DNA of 26,158 nt from DAXETY01 sp051155755 (GCA_051155755.1 DAXETY010000126.1:1-26158); one strand, 5' to 3'. Positions 1 to 7,332 are shown, counted from the stretch's first letter. Made by a program: numbers and translations. Notes: generated by a model not told the origin, from the letters alone.

Positions 1-12
1 TCGCAAGGCCGC

Positions 13-726
13 ATGATGACCCGAAATGCATATCTGGCGCCGACCGCCATAATGGACTTCGAAAATCCGCTCGTAAGCGGATTTGCCGAAGACGCCCTGC
101 GCCACGTAAGAGACACCCCGGTCACGCAGGCCGTGGCCCTTTATTACGCCGTTCGTGACCGGATCTGGTACGATCCCTACCTGCCTTTTTACCGCCCCGC
201 CCACTATCGCGCCGGCAAGATCATCGAACTGGGCCGGGCCTTTTGCATCGGCAAAGCCGCCCTGCTCTGCGCGCTGGCCAGGTCCGCCGGTATACCGGCG
301 CGGCTGGGCTATGCCGACGTTCGCAACCATCTGGCCACCCGGCAATTGATCGAATTGCTCGGATCCGACGTGTTCGTGTACCACGGTTACACCGAGCTTT
401 ACCTGGAAGACCGCTGGGTCAAAGCCACCCCGGCTTTCAACGTGGAGCTTTGCCGCAAGCACAACGTGGCGCCGCTGGAATTCGACGGCCGCCGGGATTC
501 GGTCTTCCAGCCTTACAGCAAAGACCGCCGAATGTTCATGGAATACCTGGCCGACCACGGCTCATTTGCCGATGTTCCGGTCGATCGAATCGTGGCGGCC
601 ATGAAAGCCGCCTACGGCGCCGCCCGCGTGCAGGGCTGGATCGATGGCTATGAGGCGCAGGGCCGGCTTTCGGGGCGCAACTTCGACCGGGAGGATGTCG
701 TCGAAAACGGAAAGGCCGGCACCTGA
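13..726 (+). CDS. Transglutaminase-like domain protein
   Basis: This 237-residue protein looks like a bacterial transglutaminase-like (papain-fold) protein of the cytoplasm; no signal peptide is visible. The core is GRAFCIGKAALLCALAR, with the probable nucleophile Cys78, followed by GIPARLGYADVRNH and FVYHGYTELYLEDRWVKATP with the probable catalytic His124. The usual third residue, an Asp in a W-x-x-x-D-P context, is not obvious: the matching stretch is WVKATPAFN, so the triad may be completed by another residue or the enzyme may be non-classical. Family members are usually proteases or amidases; the substrate cannot be read from sequence. ATG codons occur at 13 and 16 with a short AAGG just upstream. 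The gene ends 55 bp before the convergent aminotransferase. Fold assignment is fairly sure, function is not. Confidence 0.8.
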   Translation: MMTRNAYLAPTAIMDFENPLVSGFAEDALRHVRDTPVTQAVALYYAVRDRIWYDPYLPFYRPAHYRAGKIIELGRAFCIGKAALLCALARSAGIPARLGYADVRNHLATRQLIELLGSDVFVYHGYTELYLEDRWVKATPAFNVELCRKHNVAPLEFDGRRDSVFQPYSKDRRMFMEYLADHGSFADVPVDRIVAAMKAAYGAARVQGWIDGYEAQGRLSGRNFDREDVVENGKAGT

Positions 727-781
727 CCGCCGCCGCTTAAAGAAATTGTCCCCGGCAATGAATTTTGAAAATTTGAAACGC

Positions 782-2014
782 TCACATTCGGTGTAAACAA
801 CTTTTGACACAATCGGCCAGGCGCCGGACGGCCTCCGCCAACCGGTCGGCCGGCGGATAGGAAAAATTGACCCGCATGTGTCGCGTGGCCGGGTTTTCAC
901 CGTAAAAGGCGCTGCCCGGCACGAAGGCAACCTTGTAACGGGTAACGGCCGGGTGAAAGAGCGCCGTCGTGTCGATTTCCTCCGGTAAAGACACCCAGGA
1001 AAACAACCCGCCTTCCGGCCGCGTCCAGGTGATGCCCTCGGCAACGGGAAAGTGATCTTCCATGGCCCGGAAAAACAGCCCCCGCTTTTCCCGGTAATGT
1101 CGACGGCTGAATGCCAGATGCTGCTGCCAGTCCATTTCCGTTAAAAAAGCCGTGCACAGGTCCTGATTGTACTTGGGCGTGTTCAGCGTGCTGCCTTCCT
1201 TGATGTTGATCATTTTTTCGATCACCGCTTTCGGACCGATGTTGAAGCCCACCCGCATGCCCGGGCAGAAAAGCTTGGAAAAAGTGTAGATCCCGATCAC
1301 GTTTTCGCCGCCCTGGGTGCGGTCGAGTTCGAAAAGCGTGGGCAGGGTGCGGCCGACATAGCGAAGATTGCGATAGGGGCTGTCTTCCACGATCGGAATT
1401 TCATACCGCCGGCCGAGTTCGAGCAGCGCCTTTCGTTTTTCCAGGCTCATGGTAATGCCGGATGGGTTCTGAAAATCCGGCACAACGTATATAAACTTCG
1501 GATTACGCCCGTTGCCTCGAAATTTACGGATGGCTGTTTCCATGCGGCCAACGTCCGAGCCGTCGTCCTCGATGTCCGCACCGATGAAAACCGGCCGCTG
1601 CATTTGAAAGGCGACAATGGCACCGGCGAAGGTGGGACGATCCAGCACCACCGCGTCTCCGGGGTCCAGAAAAAGCCGACCGACCAAATCCAGACCCTGC
1701 TGCCCGGAGGAGGTGATCATCACCTCCCGCGGCGACACCGCAACCCCGTCGACCGCCAGAAATGCGCAAACCGCTTCGATCAGATCGGCTTCACCGCCGA
1801 TGACGCTGTATTGCAGAATCGCATCGGCATTGTCCCGCAACCGCCGATCGGATACCGCCCGCATCTTCTCGACGGGAAACACATCCGGAGACGGCAGGCC
1901 GCCGGCCAGGGAAATCACTTCCGGATCCCCCAGCAAACGGAATAATTTTCCGATGGAATAGCCTTCGAAATGTCTTATATTTTCAGAAAAATGAGAAGAC
2001 CAGTCCCGTGGCAT
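782..2014 (-). CDS. PLP-dependent aminotransferase, class I/II (2-aminoadipate/MocR-like)
   Basis: This is a fold-type I PLP aminotransferase of 410 residues, the family's usual size. Visible hallmarks are SLAGGLPSPDVFP near the N terminus, SSGQQGLDLVGRLFLDPGD (cofactor phosphate region, 102-120), the FQNPSG motif with Asn183, VEDSPYRNLRY with Asp211 and Tyr214, the Schiff-base lysine Lys247 in TFSKLF, and Arg381 in HMRVNFS for substrate carboxylate binding. This pattern is typical of the 2-aminoadipate / aromatic aminotransferase branch related to MocR C-terminal domains; no DNA-binding wHTH domain is attached. The frame stays open upstream to 2233, but the start at 2014 is chosen because GAAAGGG precedes it by 8 bases, it removes overlap with the divergent lipoprotein, and the protein then begins just where homology is expected. 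The exact amino-acid substrate is unknown. Confidence 0.9.
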   Translation of the reverse strand: MPRDWSSHFSENIRHFEGYSIGKLFRLLGDPEVISLAGGLPSPDVFPVEKMRAVSDRRLRDNADAILQYSVIGGEADLIEAVCAFLAVDGVAVSPREVMITSSGQQGLDLVGRLFLDPGDAVVLDRPTFAGAIVAFQMQRPVFIGADIEDDGSDVGRMETAIRKFRGNGRNPKFIYVVPDFQNPSGITMSLEKRKALLELGRRYEIPIVEDSPYRNLRYVGRTLPTLFELDRTQGGENVIGIYTFSKLFCPGMRVGFNIGPKAVIEKMINIKEGSTLNTPKYNQDLCTAFLTEMDWQQHLAFSRRHYREKRGLFFRAMEDHFPVAEGITWTRPEGGLFSWVSLPEEIDTTALFHPAVTRYKVAFVPGSAFYGENPATRHMRVNFSYPPADRLAEAVRRLADCVKSCLHRM

Positions 2015-2119
2015 GGCGGATGCCCTTTCGCCTCTCAGACCGTGTGTTTCCGTGAGCATTGCGGTTGACGCGCCCGGCAAAACGTGAAAGCATGCCGGAC
2101 ACACCGGTAATCGATTTTT

Positions 2120-2148
2120 ACTGTAGCCGGTCTGGGCCCGCGTTTCAA
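2120..2148 (-). promoter_or_regulatory. Candidate sigma-70 promoter for the aminotransferase
   Basis: On the minus strand TTGAAA (2148-2143) and TACAGT (2125-2120) are separated by 17 bases. Transcription would start near 2113 and give a leader of about 100 nt before the ATG at 2014. The match is read by eye. The divergent lipoprotein has only a weaker candidate (TTGACG at 2065-2070 with a poor -10). Confidence 0.4.
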
Positions 2149-2165
2149 CCATGGAGAACGACCGG

Positions 2166-2741
2166 ATGAACCATAAGAACCGTTGGCTGTTGCCGATTTT
2201 GATTGTCGCCCTTGCGGGTGCGATGGGATGCACCGGTGTGCGCGTCAGCCAGGATTACGATCCGGAGGCCGATTTTGCCCGATTGCAGGGTTATGCCTGG
2301 CAGACCGATAAAGACACGGCAAATGCAAACCCGCTGGCCGACAATCCGCTCTTGCAGGAGCGGATCCGCAATGCCGTGGAGCAAACCCTGGCCGCCAAAG
2401 GCTACCGTCAGGTGGCCCGCAGCGAGGCCGATTTTCTCGTAAAATACCGCTACCAGGTCCGACAGAAGGTCGGTTCGGAAAACGTTCGCACCGGGATCGG
2501 CATCGGCACCGGTGGTTCGGGAACCTTCGGCGGCATCGGTGTCAGCACCGGCGGCGGTGTGCGGGAATACAACGAAGGCACGCTGGTGATCGATATCATC
2601 GATGCGGGCACCGGGGAACTTCTCTGGCGCGGCATGGGCAGCCGGGAGGTGCTGACCCATTCGGATCCGGAAAAAACCACCCGGGCGGTAAACGAAACCG
2701 TTGCCAAAATACTGCAGCCGTTTCCCCCCGAAACGCAATGA
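2166..2741 (+). CDS. DUF4136-type lipoprotein
   Basis: The 191-residue protein is a predicted lipoprotein. Residues 1-21 form a basic N region (MNHKNRW) and a hydrophobic stretch ending in AGAMGC, so Cys22 would be lipidated; Ala at -3 of the lipobox is acceptable but not ideal. The mature part fits the DUF4136 family: an early DYDPEADFARLQGYAW motif, NPLLQERIRNAVEQTLAAKGY, a central glycine-rich loop (GIGIGTGGSGTFGG...), then GTLVIDIIDAGTGELLWRG and a C-terminal helix. Members are envelope lipoproteins of unknown function. The start at 2166 is preferred over the ATG at 2151 because GGAG lies about 9 bases upstream of it and the shorter form has a normal signal sequence. Repeat copy 1 begins 78 bp downstream. 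Confidence 0.85.
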   Translation: MNHKNRWLLPILIVALAGAMGCTGVRVSQDYDPEADFARLQGYAWQTDKDTANANPLADNPLLQERIRNAVEQTLAAKGYRQVARSEADFLVKYRYQVRQKVGSENVRTGIGIGTGGSGTFGGIGVSTGGGVREYNEGTLVIDIIDAGTGELLWRGMGSREVLTHSDPEKTTRAVNETVAKILQPFPPETQ

Positions 2742-2818
2742 CACCCAAAGCCGACCGCTTCGATCCATGCAGCCGCCGTTGGGTCGTGCCCGCACGGGCG
2801 CACCGGGTGGTTTCAGCT

Positions 2819-2944
2819 TGATTTTTGCCCAAACCGGGTGCGACTGCAAGTTTAACATCGAAGCACACAAGTGCTTCCGTCTTTTCTTGCCAGCGGCAAT
2901 TACCGCAGCAAGAAAATTCAAGTCACCCGCTTCGCGGGTGGTTG
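2819..2944 (+). repeat. Structured dispersed repeat, copy 1
   Basis: This is one of three copies in the window of a 120-127 bp element. It opens with TGATTTTTGCCCAAACCGGG and contains three hairpins in order: GAAGCAC-ACAA-GTGCTTC (2860-2877), a long stem TTTTCTTGC...GCAAGAAAA with inner GCGG/CCGC (2882-2916), and CACCCGC-TTC-GCGGGTG (2924-2940), ending in GTTG. The other copies are at 20609-20735 (minus) and 25508-25627 (plus). The linkers are almost identical between copies, while the stems differ in sequence yet remain paired. It lies between the lipoprotein gene and the next small gene, on their strand. Confidence 0.85.
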
Positions 2945-2975
2945 CCGATTCCGAAAGTCGGTCTGCGAACCGCTC

Positions 2976-3272
2976 ATGAATCTGATCCTGGCGCTGACCA
3001 TTATCTGTTTTTTTCTCGGTCTGATCGGGTGGGGGCGTTACGCGGAACATTCCGTCCGCAAAAGGGTGGAACGGGCCGTGCGTCGGCGCCTTTGTCCCAA
3101 GTGCAACCAACCGCTCTTGCGCGCCCGCGTTAGAGCCGCTCGAATCCGCGGACCCCGAAGAGTGGTTTCCGATCCCCGGCAGGTTTTTCCGGAAACCTGG
3201 CAGGTGCAATGCCGCCGATGCGGCGGCATTCTGCACTGCGACAGCAGCCGCGGCAGCATTCAATTCCGATGA
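2976..3272 (+). CDS. Small membrane-anchored zinc-ribbon-like protein
   Basis: This 98-residue protein has no name I recognise. Residues 2-19 (NLILALTIICFFLGLIGW) form one membrane segment. A basic stretch (RKRVERAVRRR) follows, then two cysteine pairs, CPKC at 40-43 and CRRC at 79-82, with an extra Cys88. The spacing of the two pairs and the Gly after the second suggest a cytoplasmic zinc ribbon tethered to the inner membrane. The frame is open upstream into repeat copy 1, but that part is repeat translation; the ATG at 2976 places the hydrophobic segment at the N terminus. No good Shine-Dalgarno is seen, so the start is uncertain. The gene follows the lipoprotein and repeat on the same strand and ends 24 bp before the convergent oxidoreductase. 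Confidence 0.65.
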   Translation: MNLILALTIICFFLGLIGWGRYAEHSVRKRVERAVRRRLCPKCNQPLLRARVRAARIRGPRRVVSDPRQVFPETWQVQCRRCGGILHCDSSRGSIQFR

Positions 3273-3295
3273 GCCGGTATCCCGTCAAGGTTCCG

Positions 3296-4426
3296 TCAAC
3301 GGCGCGGTGATCCTTTTTCCAGCGCCTGGAACTTCTTCATGAAGCGCACATCGATGGCGTTTTTGACCCAGAACGCCGTTCGACCGCCCAGGGTCAACCA
3401 GCGTTTGTGCAACACCCCGGTGCCGTCCCCCAGGTTGAAAATCAGCAGGTAATCTCCACCCGGATCGAATTCCTGCAGGGCACCGCCTTCCAGTGCCGCC
3501 ATCAGGTTGTGGAACAGCACCGGGTTCTGTCGAACGGCATACACTCCGACCTTATCCAGTGGCCGGTCTTCAAAGTAGATACAGTCGCCGCCGCCGAAAA
3601 TTTCGGGATGTTCAACGCACTGCAGGTGACGGTTGACCCGCAGACCGCCGTCGGGGCCGACCGGCAGACCGGAAGTTTTGAAAATCGTTGCGGGCCGCAC
3701 CCCCGTGGCCAGAAAGATCAAATCCGCTTGGTAGGTCCGGCCGGACTGCAGCCCGATCCTGCCGTCGGCGGCTTCCGTAACGAAGGCCTGCTCCAACACC
3801 TCGATGCCGCGCCGGTCGAGGGACAAACGAACCTTCCGCCGGACTTTCTCCGGAAAAGACGCCATCAGCGCTTCCCCCGAGAAGATCCGGATGTCCAGGC
3901 CGTGGCTGCCGTCGTAACGGCCCAGGCGCCACAGGTTTGCGGCAATTTCCACTGCCGCCGGCCCTCCGCCGACCACCGCAATGGAAACCCGGCCCGCTGC
4001 GGTCAGCGCCAGCACCCGGGCCTGGGCATCGAGCAGTTTTTCGATGGGCTTGACGGCAAACAGGTTTTGATTGTCCGATACCACCGACGGCGATGGAACG
4101 TAGCTGCCGGCATTGAATGAAGCCACGTCATAGTCGAGGGTCCGGCCGGAATCCAGTTCGACCGTCCGTTGCACCGGGTCCACGCCGACCGCCTTGCCCG
4201 TATGAAAAACGCCCCCCTGGGATTCCACCACCCGGCGGGTGGCAAAACGAATATCTTCGGGTCGGTAGATCTTGCCGAGCATGCCCGGTCCCATCCCGGA
4301 ATAGTAGTGATAGGGTGAGGGCCCGACCACGGTGACCGCATGGCCGCGCTGAACAAATTCCTTCAGGTTCGCCAGGGTGACCATATGGGCATGGCCACCG
4401 CCGACCAGTAGCAATCGTTTTCCCAT
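3296..4426 (-). CDS. FAD/NAD(P)-dependent oxidoreductase (SelD N-terminal-domain-like)
   Basis: This is a two-dinucleotide-binding-domain flavoprotein of 376 residues. The FAD-binding Rossmann motif is at the N terminus (LLLVGGGHAH, residues 5-14), a second NAD(P)-type GxGxxA motif appears as VVGGGPAAVEIA around residue 152, and the late FAD motif is GGGDCIYFED. The GGGHAH variant and the YYSGMGPGMLGKIY stretch resemble the oxidoreductase family that occurs fused in front of SelD in some bacteria, and also NDH-2/sulfide:quinone reductases; here it stands alone. No CxxC redox disulfide is seen, so it is not a classical disulfide reductase. GGGGA lies 8 bases before the ATG. It is the last gene of the minus-strand redox cluster, 43 bp behind the rhodanese-ferritin gene. 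The electron acceptor is unknown. Confidence 0.85.
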   Translation of the reverse strand: MGKRLLLVGGGHAHMVTLANLKEFVQRGHAVTVVGPSPYHYYSGMGPGMLGKIYRPEDIRFATRRVVESQGGVFHTGKAVGVDPVQRTVELDSGRTLDYDVASFNAGSYVPSPSVVSDNQNLFAVKPIEKLLDAQARVLALTAAGRVSIAVVGGGPAAVEIAANLWRLGRYDGSHGLDIRIFSGEALMASFPEKVRRKVRLSLDRRGIEVLEQAFVTEAADGRIGLQSGRTYQADLIFLATGVRPATIFKTSGLPVGPDGGLRVNRHLQCVEHPEIFGGGDCIYFEDRPLDKVGVYAVRQNPVLFHNLMAALEGGALQEFDPGGDYLLIFNLGDGTGVLHKRWLTLGGRTAFWVKNAIDVRFMKKFQALEKGSPRR

Positions 4427-4469
4427 CGTGTTTTCCCCGTAGGTACCGCCGTTGCCTCAAAAAGCAGAT

Positions 4470-5312
4470 TCATTTCGATGCGGCAATCCGATCGATCAAG
4501 GCTCCCAGCTGCTCCAGATGCGCCTGTTCCTCGTTGGCGATCTGCTGCAGAACCGTTTTGGCACTTCCTGCGGGCAACCGACCGGCGGCACGCTGGTAGA
4601 GATCCAGTGCCTGCGCCTCGATGGACATGGCCACGTCGACAATCTCCACCGGAGATTGCAGATCGGGCCGGAACATGGCCACGTACTGCTCGGTGGTCAT
4701 GCCCCCTTCGACCACCGGTCCGACCACCGCGTTTTCAAACGAATTGCGGTCGGCCGTTTTCCCGGTCAGCGTCCGATAGGCCTCCAGGATCCGGTCCTGG
4801 TGGCGGGTCTCGATTTCGGCCAGCTTCCGGAAAAGCTGCGCGGCCTCGGCATTGGCAGCCTGATCGGCCATCGACCGATAAAAATCCTCCAGGCCGGATT
4901 CCAGGGAGTAGGCCGTACCCAGGATTTGCTCGAGCGACTCGTCCCCGGTAAAAAGCGACAGGCCGGATTCCTCGGCGCCGTAGGCGGCTTTTCCTTGCCA
5001 GGCTTTAAACCCGCCCGCCAGGTTGTATACCGTTTCAAATCCTTTTGCCGACAGAATCTGGGCCGCGACTCGGCTGCGGCCGCCGACGGCGCAATAAATC
5101 AGCGTCGGCTGCCGGGGATCGAGATCCGACAAACGCTGGTTGAGTTCCGGCAGGGGGATCAACCGGGCCCCCGGCAAATGTCCGTCTTCGTATTCCCCGG
5201 GTTGGCGCACGTCCAACAGGGTCAGTGTTTCAGGTGTCTTCGAGGCAATCAGCGAACGGGCTTCCTGCGAGTCGATGGATGCAACCGGTGTAAAAAATTG
5301 TTTCCAGCGCAT
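4470..5312 (-). CDS. Rhodanese / ferritin-like (rubrerythrin-type) fusion protein
   Basis: The 280-residue protein joins two domains. Residues 1-110 are a rhodanese domain: TLLDVRQPGEYEDGHLPGA, then the active-site loop with Cys74 in YCAVGGRSR, and NLAGGFKAW. Residues 122-278 are a four-helix ferritin-like domain with likely diiron ligands Glu142 (LEDFY), Glu168 and His171 (EIETRH), Glu232 (SIEAQALDLY), and Glu261/Glu262 with His265 (NEEQAH). Rhodaneses carry persulfide sulfur; rubrerythrin-type domains reduce peroxide using electrons often supplied by rubredoxin. A rubredoxin gene lies two genes upstream, which fits a peroxide or persulfide detoxifying role, but this is inference. AGGGGAGA sits about 5 bases before the ATG. 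The cysteine-rich rubredoxin domain of true rubrerythrin is absent. Confidence 0.9.
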   Translation of the reverse strand: MRWKQFFTPVASIDSQEARSLIASKTPETLTLLDVRQPGEYEDGHLPGARLIPLPELNQRLSDLDPRQPTLIYCAVGGRSRVAAQILSAKGFETVYNLAGGFKAWQGKAAYGAEESGLSLFTGDESLEQILGTAYSLESGLEDFYRSMADQAANAEAAQLFRKLAEIETRHQDRILEAYRTLTGKTADRNSFENAVVGPVVEGGMTTEQYVAMFRPDLQSPVEIVDVAMSIEAQALDLYQRAAGRLPAGSAKTVLQQIANEEQAHLEQLGALIDRIAASK

Positions 5313-5433
5313 ATTGGTCTCCCCTTATCGAATCTGAACCGTTGCGGCGTGTTCTTTGACCCCGTTGTTTTCCTAGCCCGGAACGTTCCATTCGGCGGGT
5401 GTTTCCGCATTCAAGGATTTTTCGCTCAATACT

Positions 5434-6657
5434 TCAGAAACCGGTTTCCGATGCGGGCCGGCGGGCATTTCCGCGCTCCGGAGCGGCCGGGCTTGCGACC
5501 GCCCGCAACAGATGCCGGCCGGCATTGCGGGCCCCGATGATATTGCGGGCACAGGGGCCGATCTGAAGCTCGGCCAATGGACCGGTAACATAAAGGTGCT
5601 CGTCCCAGCGGAGATCGTCGCCCACAATGGGATAACCGCAGGGGTTGCAGCGCAGGTTCAGCGTTTTGACGGCGGCGTCGATCAACGCCCCGCCGGGGCG
5701 CCGCGGCAAAAAACCGGTGGCAAGAATCACCCGGTCGAATGCCTGCGAGCCGTTGTCCATCTCGAGTCGAATGCGTCCGCCCGCCACCGTGGCTCGCTTG
5801 ATTTCTCCGCGAAGAAACCGCAGGCGTTCCTGCCCGACCACGGTTTGAAAAGCAGACATCACTTCGGCCGGCAGGGTGCCCGGAAAACGGGCCTCGTCGA
5901 TCACCCGCCTTCGCTGACGGTATCCGAGCCGGTAATAGTCCCGCAGGCATTTGGGGCCGATCCAGCAGGGGTCGAAGTCGTAAAAGCGCTCTTTCAAACC
6001 GTGGCTGGAAATCACCTGAATCTCGCCGCGGGTCTCTTCGGTGAGCCTGAGCGCCGTCTGCACGGCGGTGATTCCGCCGCCGACGATAGCGGTCCGATCG
6101 GCAGGAGGCGTGCGCCGGCGTCGAAAATCCGGCTCGAACACGTGCGATACGTCGGCGCCCTCGCGCTGCAGACCCTCCACCCATCCGGGCCGGCAGAGCT
6201 GTTCCCCCATACCGATGGCCAGCAGCAGGTTCCGGGCGGAAATCCGGCCGGAACCGGTTTCCACGACCATGCCGCCCGGGCCCTTTTCCAGTGACAGGGC
6301 TCGACCGCGAACATGCAACTCGTCCAGACGGTGTTTCGCAATCACATGCCGGCTGTGACGTTCGAAAAGTGCCAGCGACGGCCGATTGTAAGGCGGAATG
6401 AAGTTTTTCCCCGATCGGTCCGGGCAGGTTTTGGCAAAACGGTACAGGGACAGGATGGGCAGATCAATGTGGTGCGTGCCCGGTGACCGCAGGTAGCGCA
6501 TGCCGCAGTTGGCGGTATTGCGCCGCCACACCGCCAGAAGTCGATCATGGGGATCGAGCACCCGCAGATCGTCGGGTGCGACCCCGGCCTGATTGATCAA
6601 CCAGTTGGCCATGTAGCTGCCGTGAATGCCACCGCCGATAATCAACCACTGCAGCAT
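5434..6657 (-). CDS. FAD/NAD(P)-binding oxidoreductase
   Basis: This 407-residue flavoprotein starts with an FAD Rossmann motif (LIIGGGIHGSY, residues 6-16) and carries a second dinucleotide motif AIVGGGITAVQTAL near the middle and an ATGFLPRRPGG motif late, as in flavin monooxygenase-like and N-hydroxylase-like enzymes. The stretch TANCGMRYLRSPGTHHIDLP and the FIPPYNRPSLALFERH motif are characteristic of an uncharacterised FAD/NAD(P) branch, so the substrate is not known. An in-frame extension to 6828 exists but overlaps the rubredoxin gene in another frame; the ATG at 6657 is one base past the rubredoxin stop (TGAAATG), which argues for translational coupling. That arrangement suggests the rubredoxin may exchange electrons with this flavoprotein, directly or through the same pathway. 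Confidence 0.85.
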   Translation of the reverse strand: MLQWLIIGGGIHGSYMANWLINQAGVAPDDLRVLDPHDRLLAVWRRNTANCGMRYLRSPGTHHIDLPILSLYRFAKTCPDRSGKNFIPPYNRPSLALFERHSRHVIAKHRLDELHVRGRALSLEKGPGGMVVETGSGRISARNLLLAIGMGEQLCRPGWVEGLQREGADVSHVFEPDFRRRRTPPADRTAIVGGGITAVQTALRLTEETRGEIQVISSHGLKERFYDFDPCWIGPKCLRDYYRLGYRQRRRVIDEARFPGTLPAEVMSAFQTVVGQERLRFLRGEIKRATVAGGRIRLEMDNGSQAFDRVILATGFLPRRPGGALIDAAVKTLNLRCNPCGYPIVGDDLRWDEHLYVTGPLAELQIGPCARNIIGARNAGRHLLRAVASPAAPERGNARRPASETGF

Positions 6658-6658
6658 T

Positions 6659-6817
6659 TCAGTCGAGTTTTTCGAAAAATTCTTTCTCGGCGCCGCATTT
6701 CGGGCAGACCCAGTCTTCGGGCAGATCTTCGAATGCGGTTCCGATGGAGATGTTGCTTTCCGCGTCACCTTCTTCCGGGTCGTAGATATAACCGCAAGGG
6801 CATTCCCACCGTTCCAT
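6659..6817 (-). CDS. Rubredoxin
   Basis: This 52-residue reading frame is easily missed because it is short. It reads as a complete rubredoxin, a small cytoplasmic Fe(Cys)4 electron carrier. The landmarks are the first cysteine knuckle ECPCGYIYDPEEGD, a central GTAFEDLPEDW, and the second knuckle VCPKCGAEKEFF. Iron ligands would be Cys6, Cys8, Cys38 and Cys41. The first knuckle has one residue between the cysteines (C-P-C) instead of the usual two. A perfect GGAGGT lies 5 bases before the ATG, and the stop codon is one base from the start of the FAD oxidoreductase, so the two are almost certainly co-translated. Likely partners are that flavoprotein and the ferritin-like fusion two genes on. 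The TerB-like gene ends 56 bp upstream on the same strand. Confidence 0.93.
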   Translation of the reverse strand: MERWECPCGYIYDPEEGDAESNISIGTAFEDLPEDWVCPKCGAEKEFFEKLD

Positions 6818-6873
6818 AATACCTCCATTCACACAATGAATTTCAAAATGGCTTTTTCCGACCGATCACCGGG

Positions 6874-7332
6874 TCAGGTAGCCTCGGATGTGACCTTCAA
6901 CTTGGCGTCGATCAACTGTTGGTGGGTCAGCCGGAGCAGGTTGGACAATGTGTTGATCAACTGGTGTTCGTACTTGTCCATCTTACCGTCGACGTAGACG
7001 ATGCGCCACAGCATTTCGATGATTTCCAACTTTTCGGCGGTGGAATAATTATCATTGATGCGCCGGGCAAATTTCCAGTAATCGACGCTTTGCCTGCGCT
7101 CCTGTTCGGCCTCGTCCACCAGAACATCGATCTGTTCGGCATCCAGCCCATAGCGATGCTGCAATATCGACAGAATGTTTTCCATTTCCGCATTGGTAAA
7201 GCGCTCGTCGATGTGCGCCATTTCCAGCAACAAGGCGCAGGTCGCCACGCGCACGTCGTGCTCGGCGTCGAGGGCGCTGTTCGAGGCGCCCGGTTCGATT
7301 TTTTCGAAAAACCGACGGATCAGATTGCGCAT
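6874..7332 (-). CDS. TerB-family protein
   Basis: This 152-residue, mostly helical cytoplasmic protein fits the TerB-like family. Repeated TerB signatures are LLLEMAHIDERFTNAEMENI (residues 35-54) and IVYVDGKMDKYEHQLI (111-126), acidic metal-binding helices each followed by a conserved Glu, with a basic N-terminal helix MRNLIRRFFEKI. Stand-alone members are common in proteobacteria; tellurite resistance itself should not be assumed. The start is uncertain: ATG at 7332 gives the family's usual length but has no clear ribosome binding site, whereas ATG at 7458/7455 has GAAAGG a few bases upstream and would add about 41 residues that do not look domain-like. It is the first gene on the strand that continues into rubredoxin and the flavoproteins, and the spacing of 56 bp allows an operon. 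Confidence 0.75.
   Translation of the reverse strand: MRNLIRRFFEKIEPGASNSALDAEHDVRVATCALLLEMAHIDERFTNAEMENILSILQHRYGLDAEQIDVLVDEAEQERRQSVDYWKFARRINDNYSTAEKLEIIEMLWRIVYVDGKMDKYEHQLINTLSNLLRLTHQQLIDAKLKVTSEAT

Noticed and set aside
2015..2233. Upstream extension of the aminotransferase to 2233
   Set aside because: It would overlap the lipoprotein start and its own candidate promoter, and a good ribosome binding site precedes 2014.
2819..2944. Repeat copies as CRISPR units
   Set aside because: The copies are single, 4-18 kb apart, on both strands, with no spacer array and no cas genes.
2145..3263. Long minus-strand open frame of 372 codons opposite the lipoprotein and small membrane protein genes
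   Set aside because: It lacks any domain pattern, crosses repeat copy 1, and lies antisense to two better supported genes. High GC content keeps such frames open.
4452..5540. 362-codon plus-strand frame over the rhodanese-ferritin gene
   Set aside because: Antisense to a clear two-domain protein; no motif of its own.
6658..6828. N-terminal extension of the FAD oxidoreductase to 6828
   Set aside because: The extension has no domain character and overlaps the rubredoxin gene in another frame; the ATG at 6657 gives a normal Rossmann N terminus.
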